A stretch of 24,210 nt of DNA from an uncultured Bacilli bacterium (GTDB lineage: Bacteria; Bacillota_I; Bacilli_A; RF39; UBA660), in contig CARMXJ010000020.1 in assembly GCA_949025205.1 (NCBI GenBank), positions 1 to 24,210 of the forward strand, in the 5' to 3' direction. Shown here one piece after another: positions 15,828 through 24,040 of the stretch. The position numbers and the translations under genes are program-made. Position 1 is the first letter of the stretch. Each line of letters opens with the position of its first letter. The notes under the pieces were generated by a model. The model made no database searches, was not told the DNA's origin, and saw only the letters and a list, made by a program, of their open reading frames with translations.

Positions 15828-16422
15828 TACAAGATTAGGATTTAATGCTGATCATAGTTCTTCTTATGAGTTTGTAGCATTAGAAAAAAGATTAAGTAAA
15901 GAAAAGCAATTAGAAGTAGAAAAGTTGGGTGTTTCTACTAATTCATATCAAGCTTCAACACAAAGTGGGAAAAAAAGAGAATATTTACTTCGTAATTATT
16001 ATGATATTATGTATCAATATGATTATGATTACTTAAATGTTTCTATTGCACTTTGGGTTACCGAAAAAGAAAAAATGGAATTACAAAGATATGAATTTAC
16101 CGGTGAAGATGATAGAGGGCTTGAAGTTTGGATTGAAGTTGAAACATTTCGTGATCAACCTGAGCGCGTTATTGTATCTTTATATGCAGAACTTTATATT
16201 GAAAAATTATATGGAAAGAAATTTGACTCAAAATTAAGAAATAGTGATGACTTCTTAAGATTTTTGGCTAGAATTCAAGAAGAACTAAAAAATCATAATT
16301 ATGAAGCATTATATGCTTTTGTCGAAAAATATGGTACAGAAGATGATTTGAATAGTATAAACCCATTAGAAAATAAAAATAGTGAAACTTATAAACTTAT
16401 GAAAATGATTCTAAATGAGTAA
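15814..16422 (+). CDS. Unidentified partner protein of the radical SAM enzyme
   Basis: 202 aa, soluble, acidic. It begins MEIISTRLGFNADHSSSYEF; the motif GFNADHSSS appears to be the conserved core of an uncharacterised family found near radical SAM genes, from my memory of such sequences and therefore only tentative. The C-terminal half is mostly helical and ends with NKNSETYKLMKMILNE. There is no cysteine-rich or repeat core, so it is unlikely to be the peptide precursor itself; an accessory or scaffold role is a better guess. The start lies inside the last codons of the radical SAM frame, which shows coupling: GAGG in the overlap serves as Shine-Dalgarno. Because of the upstream TGA, its translation may now be reduced. 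Confidence 0.75.
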   Translation: MEIISTRLGFNADHSSSYEFVALEKRLSKEKQLEVEKLGVSTNSYQASTQSGKKREYLLRNYYDIMYQYDYDYLNVSIALWVTEKEKMELQRYEFTGEDDRGLEVWIEVETFRDQPERVIVSLYAELYIEKLYGKKFDSKLRNSDDFLRFLARIQEELKNHNYEALYAFVEKYGTEDDLNSINPLENKNSETYKLMKMILNE

Positions 16423-16469
16423 AAGAGCTTTTACAACTACATGGAAACAAAAAAACAAGAAGAACTTTT

Positions 16470-16697
16470 ATGCCATATTTCATGAAAAATTCGATTATAA
16501 GAAATGGTGTTAGTATAGAAATAATTGGATTAATAGAAGATAAGTCAACTATTACACAGGTCGAAATGGCAAATTTATTAGAAGTAACTCCTAGAATGAT
16601 AAGGTATCATTTAAAAAAATTAGTAGATAAAAATTATATTACAAGAATTGGTGCTAAAATGCAGAAAATGGAAAGTTTAACTAACGCTCTTTCCTAA
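16470..16697 (+). pseudogene. Winged-helix fragment, C-terminal part of a lost regulator
   Basis: A 75-codon frame encodes IEDKSTITQVEMANLLEVTP and then RMIRYHLKKLVDKNYITRIG, the typical C-terminal winged-helix of Schlafen AlbA_2/RecG-like transcriptional regulators. The N-terminal catalytic or sensor part is absent and the first residues (MPYFMKNSIIRNG) look like unrelated joined sequence; there is no Shine-Dalgarno. It is best read as the remnant of a deleted gene. A small independent wHTH protein is possible but less likely. Confidence 0.5.
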
Positions 16698-17093
16698 ATA
16701 GTGCATGATGGAGTAAAACCATAATCAGAGTAAATAGTATCAAAGTCTATGTTATTATACATATGTGAACCATTTAAATTAGCAGAAATTAGAAAAAGCA
16801 TTTTTAAGCAAAATATCAAATTGTTTATTTTTGACTAATAAAAAAATATTACAATTACCAGAAAAAGGACAAATTTTAAAGGCTGGTAAAGACTTCGACT
16901 AATGGAAAATGTCAAAGTCTTTTTCTAATAATTCTTTATTTATATCATTATTTACATCTATTTCAGTATCTTTAGAAACTTCTTTTAAATTAAATGCGTC
17001 AAATAGGTTATTATTACTATAAATATAAATTATATTAAAAAAATGTTATACTAAATATAATATAGAATCATATAAGCAAGTTAAGGTGTTGTT
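16698..17093. other. Intergenic debris before the helicase gene
   Basis: No intact gene is seen. Short frames look like decayed coding DNA: on the plus strand LAEIRKSIFKQNIKLFIFD followed by stops (about 16779-16839), and KILQLPEKGQILKAGKDFD (about 16845-16903); on the minus strand an open frame without ATG ends in NKELLEKDFDIFH (about 17050-16900). A hairpin (16888-16925) and promoter-like TATAAT near 17056 complete it. Confidence 0.4.
16888..16925 (+). terminator. Strong hairpin terminator
   Basis: AAAGACTTCGAC pairs with GTCAAAGTCTTT (11 of 12 positions) and is followed by TTTTTC. It probably insulates the helicase gene from the accessory DNA on the left. Confidence 0.65.
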
Positions 17094-20000
17094 ATGAATG
17101 AAATACAGTATTTTAGAGAAGAAAATAATAAAAAAATAATAGAGTGCCATATTCTATCGTTTTTAGATGAATTAAAATTATTATTAAGGTCAGACAAATA
17201 CATTGCGAAAAGAGATTATAAATACTTGATAGAAAAATATAAGGATGAGAATATTTTTCTTAAAACGATAGAAAAAGCAGGGCTTACTTCTATATATTGT
17301 TCAAAATATAAATTAGATGAAAATAAAATAAATTCTTTTTTACAAGCATATCAATCTATATGTGATGAAAAGCTAGAATCCAAAATCATAGAGGAGCATA
17401 ATGGAAAATTTTTAAATATTCATTTAAAAGAAGAAAAAGAATATTTGGACCAAATATTAAAAGAAATAGACCCTGTGATTTCACTCGATGAAGAGCAAAG
17501 AAAGGTAATTTTATCGGACGAAGATTATACTCTGGTAGTGGCAGGTGCAGGTGCAGGTAAAACAACAACTTTGGCTGGAAAAGTCAAATATTTAGTGGAA
17601 AAAAAGCAAATAAATCCTAAAGAAATACTAGTCATTTCTTTTACAAATAAAGCCGTAAATGAGTTAAAAGAAAAAATAAATAACGAACTAGGCATTGATT
17701 GTCCTATCACTACTTTTCATGCTACTGGTTATGCTATTTTAAAAAAAACTGATTTAGAAAAAAAAGTAATTAATGATGGTTTTCTTTATAATATAGTAAA
17801 TGATTATATTAAAAATAAAATAGTAGTAAAACCAATTCTGGTTGAAAAACTAATAGAGTTTTTTGGAAATTATTTTGACCTTCCTTATGAAGGAAAGGAT
17901 ATCAACTTATTTTTTAACTTTATTGCTAGTAAAGATTATTCCACATTAAAAAGCAACATTGGAGAATACAATCAAACTATCATGGATTATAGAACAGGAA
18001 AAAAGCAAACCCTAAACAATGAAATTGTTCGTTCTATAGAAGAAGTTCAAATTGCCAATTTTTTATATTTGAATGGGATTCCCTATGAATATGAGCCTAT
18101 TTATCCTTATCATATTTTAAAATCAAAAAAGCCCTATACTCCAGATTTTAAGATTAGGCAAGGAAATAAAGAAGTATATTTAGAACATTTTGGAATAACA
18201 GAAGATGGCCATCATACCTTTTATAGTGAACAAGAATTAGAAACCTATAAAAAGAATATAAAAGATAAAATAGAACTTCACAAAAAGCATAAAACAAAAT
18301 TAATTTATACCTTTTCTGCCTATAAGGATGGCCGAGATTATTTAAAACATTTAGAAGAAGAATTACTAAATTGTGGTTTTGAACTACAAAAAGTAGGAGC
18401 AAAAGAAGTATTTCTAAAATTAGTAACCAGAGAAGAAAATAAATATATTGCAAAATTTGTAAAATTAATGTGTACATTTTTAATCAATTTTAAAACCAAT
18501 GGGTATACCCTTCACGATTTAGAAAATATGCAAAGAAATGCAAATGTAAGAAGCAAATTGTTTTTCGATATTTTTAAAGAATGTTATTTGGAATATCAAA
18601 GAGCTCTTTCTGAAAATGATGCTTTAGATTTTCAAGATATGATTAATGATTCGGCGAGAATATTAAAAGAAAAACAAATCAAAAAAGAAACTTTAGATTT
18701 CAAATATATTATAGTAGATGAATACCAAGATATTTCAAGGCAACGATTTAATCTGACAAAAGAATTATTAAAACTCTGTGATGCCAAGATTATAGCTGTA
18801 GGAGACGATTGGCAATCAATATTTGCATTTAGCGGTTCAGATATCTCCTTATTTACGAAATTTACAGAAAGTTTTCCATCTGCCAAGGTTTTAAAAATAA
18901 CAAAAACGTATCGAAATGCCCAAGAAATCATTGATATTGCGGGAAACTTTATTCAAAAAAATAAATCACAAATTCAAAAAACATTACTATCCCCTAAAAC
19001 GATAACAAAACCAGTAATTATTAGTACTTACAATGACCAAGTAGATCGAAAATTGACACAAGGAAAAGGGGGTAAATATTACAATTTAGGAAAAATATTA
19101 GAAAAGCAGATTGGTTATATTTTAGAGAAAAATAAAGAAGAGGGAAAAAGTGTTTTATCTCCTATTTTAATATTGGGGCGTTATAATTTTGACGCTAGGA
19201 ACATGTGTTTCTCTAAAGATTTTAATTATGATGAAAAGAATGGAAAGGTAATAAGTAAAAAATATCCGACTGCAAAATTAGAATTTATGACAGCACATAG
19301 TTCCAAAGGATTAGGATATGATAATGTAATAATCATCAACACTAAAAATGAAACCTATGGTTTCCCCTCAAAGGTTGAAAACGACCCTATTTTAAATTAT
19401 GTAACAAAGCAAGACCACTCCATACAATATGCTGAAGAAAGAAGACTCTTTTATGTGGCACTAACACGAACAAAAAATAGAGTGTTTATCATTACCCCAG
19501 AAAATAATCCATCGGAATTTGTTTTAGAATTGTTAAAAGACTATTCTAACATTACTTTAAATGGAAAAATAAATCCAGAAAGTAAGACAAATATAGGATA
19601 TATAAAAAAATGCCCCATTTGCGGATATCCTCTTCAACTACGTTGGAAGAAAAACTATGGAATGAAGCTTTGGATGTGTACAAATGAGCCCGAAATCTGT
19701 ACTTTTTTAACCAATAAAATTACCAACTTGCCTTTAACAATTCAAAAATGTGATAGCTGTAAAGATGGATACTTAATTGTAAAACAATCAAAAAATTTAC
19801 CTTTTCTAGGCTGTACCAATTATAAAAAAGATGGCTCTGGATGTAATAGAACCCTAAGTTATTCTGCTTACGAAAAATGGCAAAATACAAATTTTGAATT
19901 TGATAGTTCGATAAACAAACCGAGTTTTCATTTTATAGAAGAAAAAGGATATATTCCTCTTCCAAACTTGAAAAAAATGGGGACACCACGAAAAACAGCA

Positions 20001-20321
20001 GATGTTCATAAAACACAATTCAAAAAGCAAACAATCAAAAAAGATGGTTTTGAATTAATTGTGGACGAAGAGAAGAATATTATAACGGATATCAAGTTAT
20101 TAAAAAAATTACAAGAAAAAAGATTACAAATAGCAAAAGAAAAAGGAATTCCAGCATTTACCATCTTAAACAATCGGGCTTTAGTAAATTTAGCAACCTA
20201 TAAGCCAAAAACAAAGAGCGAATTTGTAAGCTTATATGGTTTAGGAGAGAAAATTTACAATAACTATGGATTGTTATTTATGAAGGAAATTGAAAGCTTT
20301 TATGCAAAAGAGACGATATAA
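17094..20321 (+). CDS. UvrD/Rep-type helicase with inserted nuclease-like domain, zinc fingers and HRDC-like end
   Basis: 1075 aa, superfamily 1A helicase. Motifs in order: Q-like LDEEQRKVI (about 130), Walker A GAGAGKTT (about 150-157), Ia ISFTNKAVNELKEKI, II IIVDEYQDIS (about 538-547), III VGDDWQSIFAFSGSD, IV KITKTYRN, V MTAHSSKGLGYDNVI and VI EERRLFYVALTRTKNRV. Between Ia and II an insert (about 310-430) resembles the PD-(D/E)XK fold: EEVQIANFLYLNGIPYEYE, YTPDF and VYLEHFGI, as in helicase IV-like proteins. After the motor come two four-cysteine topoisomerase-type fingers (CPICG at about 838, CDSCKDG at about 885) and a helical HRDC-like end (LQIAKEKGIPAFTILNNRAL, about 1005-1070). It should unwind DNA in repair or recombination. 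AAGGTG precedes ATG 17094. It is a single gene; the usual Lys of the nuclease ExK is not evident. Confidence 0.92.
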   Translation: MNEIQYFREENNKKIIECHILSFLDELKLLLRSDKYIAKRDYKYLIEKYKDENIFLKTIEKAGLTSIYCSKYKLDENKINSFLQAYQSICDEKLESKIIEEHNGKFLNIHLKEEKEYLDQILKEIDPVISLDEEQRKVILSDEDYTLVVAGAGAGKTTTLAGKVKYLVEKKQINPKEILVISFTNKAVNELKEKINNELGIDCPITTFHATGYAILKKTDLEKKVINDGFLYNIVNDYIKNKIVVKPILVEKLIEFFGNYFDLPYEGKDINLFFNFIASKDYSTLKSNIGEYNQTIMDYRTGKKQTLNNEIVRSIEEVQIANFLYLNGIPYEYEPIYPYHILKSKKPYTPDFKIRQGNKEVYLEHFGITEDGHHTFYSEQELETYKKNIKDKIELHKKHKTKLIYTFSAYKDGRDYLKHLEEELLNCGFELQKVGAKEVFLKLVTREENKYIAKFVKLMCTFLINFKTNGYTLHDLENMQRNANVRSKLFFDIFKECYLEYQRALSENDALDFQDMINDSARILKEKQIKKETLDFKYIIVDEYQDISRQRFNLTKELLKLCDAKIIAVGDDWQSIFAFSGSDISLFTKFTESFPSAKVLKITKTYRNAQEIIDIAGNFIQKNKSQIQKTLLSPKTITKPVIISTYNDQVDRKLTQGKGGKYYNLGKILEKQIGYILEKNKEEGKSVLSPILILGRYNFDARNMCFSKDFNYDEKNGKVISKKYPTAKLEFMTAHSSKGLGYDNVIIINTKNETYGFPSKVENDPILNYVTKQDHSIQYAEERRLFYVALTRTKNRVFIITPENNPSEFVLELLKDYSNITLNGKINPESKTNIGYIKKCPICGYPLQLRWKKNYGMKLWMCTNEPEICTFLTNKITNLPLTIQKCDSCKDGYLIVKQSKNLPFLGCTNYKKDGSGCNRTLSYSAYEKWQNTNFEFDSSINKPSFHFIEEKGYIPLPNLKKMGTPRKTADVHKTQFKKQTIKKDGFELIVDEEKNIITDIKLLKKLQEKRLQIAKEKGIPAFTILNNRALVNLATYKPKTKSEFVSLYGLGEKIYNNYGLLFMKEIESFYAKETI

Positions 20322-20405
20322 TAGCATTTCTCCAGGTAAATATATTTGGTTTGTATCATTATAGAATAAAACAATATAATTTTTTGGAAATTCCTTATAA
20401 TAATT

Positions 20406-20531
20406 CTAACATTTAAATTTAATTAAATGTTCAACCATGAATTTGATATTAAGATTCCCAAGACTGGCTTTCATTTTTAGTTTGTTTTTAATTTCACAAG
20501 GAAACTTTAATTGTTCTATGGTCGTTTTCAT
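20406..20531 (-). CDS. Small ribbon-helix-helix-like protein, 41 aa
   Basis: The frame reads MKTTIEQLKFPCEIKNKLKM and then KASLGNLNIKFMVEHLIKFK, with the beta strand plus two amphipathic helices of ribbon-helix-helix antitoxin or plasmid-copy proteins. A clear AAAGGTGG (20550-20543) lies about 11 nt before the ATG, which argues for real translation. It may also be the rest of a larger or lost toxin-antitoxin pair, since no partner is present. The function is inferred from pattern only. Confidence 0.4.
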   Translation of the reverse strand: MKTTIEQLKFPCEIKNKLKMKASLGNLNIKFMVEHLIKFKC

Positions 20532-20604
20532 AAATACATATTCCACCTTTACACAATGAAAAAAACCATAATATCAAATACTATGAACTTGTTTATAAAT
20601 AGAA

Positions 20605-20660
20605 AAACTCGCCTTACTATTTCTAGTGGGCGAGTTTAAACCTCCATGGAGCAGATGATA
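20605..20660 (-). repeat. Terminator of the XRE gene, partial copy B of the dispersed element
   Basis: AAACTCGCC (20605-20613) pairs with GGCGAGTTT (20629-20637); on the minus strand it ends in a T run. Just upstream lies ATCTGCTCCAT (20656-20646), which shares only the GCTCCAT part of the core seen in copies A, C and D; the rest of the core is not conserved. Confidence 0.5.
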
Positions 20661-20790
20661 ATATGATTTTAAACCTAAAATCTAAAAAAATATCCCTCAC
20701 TCGTTAAATAGATTATGTGATAATTGTTAAGAAAAATCGATAGTCGTATAGGAAAATTTTCCGAAATATAGTATAATTTTTTTAAATAAT

Positions 20791-21342
20791 TTAGGAATAA
20801 TAAATTAGCATACATAAACTTACTATTTCTGTGGAGTTATTTTCATAAATGTGATCCTTATCAGCATCAAATTGAAAGGCTTGTCCTGCCAATATTTTGT
20901 GAACTTCATCATCTAAAGTAATAGAAAGCTCCCCATTAAATACAATAATATATTCTTTAGTTCCTCGAATATGAGCCAAAGAAGAAAGCTTACCATTAGG
21001 TTCTAAAAAAACTTGCATCATTTCAAAATTTTTTCCTTGATTATTCCGGAAAAAAGGATAACTATAAACTTTTTCTTCATCTTCATAAAAAGGAAGAATA
21101 TCTTCTCGAGTAATTAACATTTTATTTGGTAAAGAAGTTTCAATTAATTTTGTAAGAGCAACTTTTAAACCAGTCGAAATCTTCCAAATTGTTGAAATCG
21201 TAGGGTTGGTTTCTTCTCTTTCTATTTGACCCAACATACTTTTGCTAATACCTGTTATTTCTGCTAGCTGAGTGAGACTTAAATTTTTTTCATTTCTTAT
21301 CTTTTTTAAATTTTCTGCAATATTATGATTCAAATTTTCCAT
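20791..21342 (-). CDS. XRE-family regulator with cupin domain
   Basis: 183 aa. Residues 8-62 form an XRE/HTH_3 DNA-binding domain (NLKKIRNEKNLSLTQLAEIT, GISKSMLGQIEREETNPTIS). The rest is a small-molecule-sensing cupin_2 barrel (about 100-180), with the pattern HIRGTKEYIIVFNGELSITL and a GQAFQFDADKDHIYEN second motif. Such proteins (PuuR/SutR-like) repress a neighbouring gene until a ligand binds the cupin. It is divergent from the DUF2000 gene with 115 bp between start codons; the double TATAATGCAC site between them is the likely operator. AGGAGA-like (21356-21351) precedes ATG 21342. Confidence 0.93.
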   Translation of the reverse strand: MENLNHNIAENLKKIRNEKNLSLTQLAEITGISKSMLGQIEREETNPTISTIWKISTGLKVALTKLIETSLPNKMLITREDILPFYEDEEKVYSYPFFRNNQGKNFEMMQVFLEPNGKLSSLAHIRGTKEYIIVFNGELSITLDDEVHKILAGQAFQFDADKDHIYENNSTEIVSLCMLIYYS

Positions 21343-21359
21343 AATCTTTCTCCTATCTA

Positions 21360-21397
21360 TTGACTTTTATAATGCACCATCGTACAATATAATGCAC
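21360..21397 (+). promoter_or_regulatory. Promoter and double operator between XRE-cupin and DUF2000 genes
   Basis: TTGACT (21360-21365), 17 bp, TACAAT (21383-21388) is a good promoter for the DUF2000 gene. Two identical 10-bp sites TATAATGCAC (21368-21377 and 21388-21397) are spaced exactly 20 bp, two helical turns. One lies in the spacer and one across the start region, so a bound XRE dimer pair would block transcription. The same segment may hold the regulator's own promoter on the other strand. Confidence 0.65.
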
Positions 21398-21457
21398 AAG
21401 TGTTGTTTTTATTATACCTTAGAAGAAACACTTTGTATAGAGGGAGATAATTATTTT

Positions 21458-21877
21458 ATGGATGTAGATGAAAAGAAAGAACTACAAAAAATTGCAATTG
21501 TATTAGTAGAAGGCCTAAAACCTTGGCAAGAGTTAAACATTACCGCTTTTTTAGCCTCAGGATTTGGTACATTACCAATAATGGGAGAACCATATGAAGA
21601 TAAAAGTGGTAAGCAATACTTAAGGATGTGTGGACAGCCTATTTTAGTTTATACCGCAACTAAGGAAGAAATGAAAACAATCTTAAATAAGGCCGTTACT
21701 CGTGATATCAATTTAAGCGTTTATAATGAAGAAATGTTTAGAACAAATAATGACACCGATAACAGAGAATGTATTAAAAAATATAATACCGAAGAATTAG
21801 AGCTAGTTGGAATCGGTTTATGCGGCAAGAAAAATCATGTTGATAAAACACTACATGGTTTATCTTTACATAGTTAA
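21458..21877 (+). CDS. DUF2000 family protein (PTH2-like fold)
   Basis: 139 aa from ATG 21458, which has GAGGGAG 10 nt upstream; the in-frame ATG at 21392 lies in the operator and has no site. The sequence shows the DUF2000 pattern: KIAIVLVEGLKPWQELNITA, FLASGFGTLPIMGEPYEDKSG, GQPILVYTATKEEM, SVYNEEMF, and the C-terminal KNHVDKTLHGLSLH. DUF2000 proteins have a peptidyl-tRNA hydrolase II-like fold and unknown activity. They often lie next to XRE-cupin regulators, as here, so a small-molecule-controlled function is likely. A terminator hairpin follows 19 bp after the stop. Confidence 0.88.
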   Translation: MDVDEKKELQKIAIVLVEGLKPWQELNITAFLASGFGTLPIMGEPYEDKSGKQYLRMCGQPILVYTATKEEMKTILNKAVTRDINLSVYNEEMFRTNNDTDNRECIKKYNTEELELVGIGLCGKKNHVDKTLHGLSLHS

Positions 21878-21895
21878 AAAAGAAAAAAGAATGAG

Positions 21896-21926
21896 AAAAA
21901 GTGTGTAAGAAAAAGACACACTTTTT
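21896..21926 (+). terminator. Terminator of the DUF2000 gene, target site of the intron
   Basis: AAAAAGTGTG (21896-21905) pairs perfectly with CACACTTTTT (21917-21926) around an A-rich loop, one side of the stem being the T tract. The group II intron begins 3 nt further. Confidence 0.75.
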
Positions 21927-21929
21927 ATA

Positions 21930-22584
21930 GTGTGACACGCATGTGTTAAAACTAGGGCAAGAAAGTTTCCTGTGGGCTTGATAGTAGGAACCACTAGTCA
22001 ATAGCAGGGGTGTTGTCTATCGTGAGGTAGAATCTGAAGGAAGCAGAAGGCAAAATCTTGGCTCGACGAACAGAAATCACATACTAAGGCTATATAAACT
22101 GGATGAGCTTACTAAACAAAGTAAAGTCCAATACTACACGAAGTTTATGTAGTAAATGTGGCGAGTAGATGAGATGAAAGTGTTAACACTTACCGTGTGA
22201 GGTCTTGATGATATGCTAACTAATATGTGATTATAAGATATATATTAGAAAAGTAACCTATATAGGGATGTATAGCTGAACATCAAGAAGTCAGTTCTTG
22301 TCATAGTAGTGATGAAGTATAGGAAACTATATGGAGCAAAGGACAAGACGTTAAATATTATCTGTTATGAAAAATGAATGGTGTAATTAAAAGCCGGACA
22401 AGTCGAAAAAAAGACTCTCACTTACGAGAGTATGCTGGAAGCAGAGGGTAGTAAGTAGCAGGTGATTTATACTATTTACGTGAAGTAGTAGCTATAAGGT
22501 GTATATTTAATGAACCGCCCAGTACCGAACGGTATGCTGTGGTGGTGTGAGAGGACGGCAGCTAGTCACGGCCTTCTACTCGAT
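21930..22584 (+). mobile_element. Group II intron lacking an intron-encoded protein
   Basis: About 655 nt with no reading frame but with intron landmarks. The 5' end is GTGTGACACGC, the GUGYG-type consensus. Internal blocks such as GAATCTGAAGGAAGCAGAAG, AAGGCTATATAAACTGGAT, GAAAGTGTTAACACTTACCG and GTGAGGTCTTGATGATATG are those of domain I of bacterial group II introns. Domain V is GAACCGCC, CAGTACC-GAAC-GGTATGCTG and GGTGGTGT (about 22511-22548), followed by GAGAGGACGG and the domain VI end CTACTCGAT (22577-22584), ending in the expected AY. The reverse transcriptase/maturase gene usually looped out of domain IV is missing, so splicing or mobility would need a protein supplied in trans. The intron lies directly after a terminator stem, in the sense direction of the upstream gene, and ends before copy C of the dispersed element. 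Confidence 0.8.
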
Positions 22585-22597
22585 TACAATATAAAAA

Positions 22598-22653
22598 TCA
22601 CACGATGGTGTGAGTAATTCTCTCAATGGAGCAAGTGTCGTAGGTATCTACAA
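22598..22653 (-). repeat. Dispersed 3'-end element, copy C (core plus terminator)
   Basis: On the minus strand the core (22653-22628, TTGTAGATACCTACGACACT and onward) is followed after 14 nt by hairpin TCACAC/GTGTGA (22613-22598) and TTTTTAT. The core matches copy D at 22 of 26 positions. It lies 31 bp after the stop of the AlbA_2 gene. Confidence 0.7.
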
Positions 22654-22683
22654 CTTTTTTGATACATATAATCCATTTCTATA

Positions 22684-23991
22684 CTATTCTATCACATAAT
22701 AAGTATTTTTGCCACTAGCTTCTTTTTTTATTATATTTTTCTCGAGCATTTTATCTAAAATTTTATATGCTCTAGTTTTTGAAATATTTAATAATTTTTC
22801 AGTTTCACTTCTATTTATTTTATTATATTCTTTAATATAATTTATAATAATTTCTTCCTGTGACAAACTAGGGGAAATAATGTTAGATTTATTAATGTTT
22901 TCTTGATAATTCATATTAGGTAGCATAATAGAAAATGTATTTTCAGTTGCATCAAAAATAGGTTTTTTATCACATTCCATATAACTGTCCATTATTCTTC
23001 CGATACCTGTTCCAAAAGATTCAACATATCCTAGTCTATAAAATATATTTGCCAAATTAGGATTTCTAGATGAAGAAATGCCTTTAAAAATTTCCTTAAT
23101 TGTTATTCCATCTATTAAGCCACCCATCGATACTATTTCAAATTTATTGTCATAAAGGGTTACTAAAATACTACTATCAAAATAATAACTTCTATGAATT
23201 ACGGCATTTAGTAAAGCTTCTCTTAATGAATAATCAGGATAATCTTTTGTATCAACTCTTTTTAAACCAATTATTTTCCCAGTAATCTTATTAAATAGTT
23301 CAAAATATTCAAATAAATCGTCTACTTGCTTTATTATTGAACCAGTAAATTCTTTTCTATCACGAAATTCGATTTTGTTTGTTCCATTAAAAATTGCACA
23401 TTTTATCGTATAAGAACATTGATCTGACAGTAATAATCCTAAATTAGTGTATTTATTTTCGTTATTAATAATATTTAGTATTTTGTATTTATTCTCGTCA
23501 AATTCCAATTGATTATCTTGAAATTTCTTTTCTAAATATTTAAATGATAAATTCTGAATTTTAGAAATCATTTCCTCAAAACGTAATCCACTATGTTCAA
23601 ATATCATCTTTTTTATAATTTCTTCAGATGCTTGGATAGAAGAAGAACCATGTCTTAAATAAACTCCACTTGGCTTTAATCCTTTATCTGCTATATAATA
23701 AGGTTTGTTTGGACCACTTTGAATATCTATAACGACTACATCTTTTTCATCGTATAGTTTAACTTTAATTTTTGTATATTCTATTAATGACGGTCTTATT
23801 CCCTCATTTATCATTCCTGTTAATGCTTGTATGACTTCATCTAGATTTAAAATTCCATTAACTTTACCATCATCGTTAATACCTATATAAATTTTTCCAC
23901 CATTTGTATTTGCAAAAGCAATAATTTCTTTTTTTACTTCTTTTGTTAGAATGCTTTTTAGTTCACAACTTTCAGATTCAACAAACCTCAT
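22684..23991 (-). CDS. AlbA_2 (Schlafen-type) ATP-binding regulator with winged helix
   Basis: 435 aa. The N-terminal AlbA_2 domain (about 1-125) is shown by ESESCELKSILTKEVKKEII and AFANTNGGKIYIGINDDGKV, then YYIADKGLKPSGVYLRHGSS. The middle (about 140-360) is the HATPase-like part common to these putative transcriptional regulators, with REALLNAVIHRSYYFDSSIL and the YVESFGTGIGRIMDSY motif. The end (about 372-435) is a winged helix (RSETEKLLNISKTRAYKILD). The family is common in mobile and accessory DNA; its role is usually given as regulation or RNA/DNA binding. A GGTGAT site (24003-23998) precedes ATG 23991. It is a single gene between copies C and D of the dispersed element. Confidence 0.92.
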   Translation of the reverse strand: MRFVESESCELKSILTKEVKKEIIAFANTNGGKIYIGINDDGKVNGILNLDEVIQALTGMINEGIRPSLIEYTKIKVKLYDEKDVVVIDIQSGPNKPYYIADKGLKPSGVYLRHGSSSIQASEEIIKKMIFEHSGLRFEEMISKIQNLSFKYLEKKFQDNQLEFDENKYKILNIINNENKYTNLGLLLSDQCSYTIKCAIFNGTNKIEFRDRKEFTGSIIKQVDDLFEYFELFNKITGKIIGLKRVDTKDYPDYSLREALLNAVIHRSYYFDSSILVTLYDNKFEIVSMGGLIDGITIKEIFKGISSSRNPNLANIFYRLGYVESFGTGIGRIMDSYMECDKKPIFDATENTFSIMLPNMNYQENINKSNIISPSLSQEEIIINYIKEYNKINRSETEKLLNISKTRAYKILDKMLEKNIIKKEASGKNTYYVIE

Positions 23992-24009
23992 TATCTATCA
24001 CCCAATATT

Positions 24010-24038
24010 ATTATATATAATTATTAAAAGATTATCAA
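24010..24038 (-). promoter_or_regulatory. Promoter of the AlbA_2 gene
   Basis: On the minus strand TTGATA (24038-24033), a 17-bp spacer and TATAAT (24015-24010) form a near-consensus promoter 19 bp upstream of the start codon. Confidence 0.7.
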
Positions 24039-24040
24039 TT

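Larger units (their letters stand above)
20322..20790. other. Intergenic region with a small minus-strand gene and a terminator
   Basis: Between the convergent helicase and XRE genes only a 41-aa minus-strand frame (20406-20531) and the terminator of the XRE gene (20605-20637) can be supported. The rest is A/T-rich with no structure that stands out. Confidence 0.5.

Noticed and set aside
16441..16485. 14-codon frame METKKQEELLCHIS after the radical SAM partner gene
   Set aside because: Too short, no ribosome binding site, and no precursor-like features.
22576..22656. Copies of the dispersed core as intact tRNA genes
   Set aside because: The reverse complement ends in GCTCCA, but there is no canonical T-loop or full cloverleaf; only a distant similarity to a tRNA 3' end remains.
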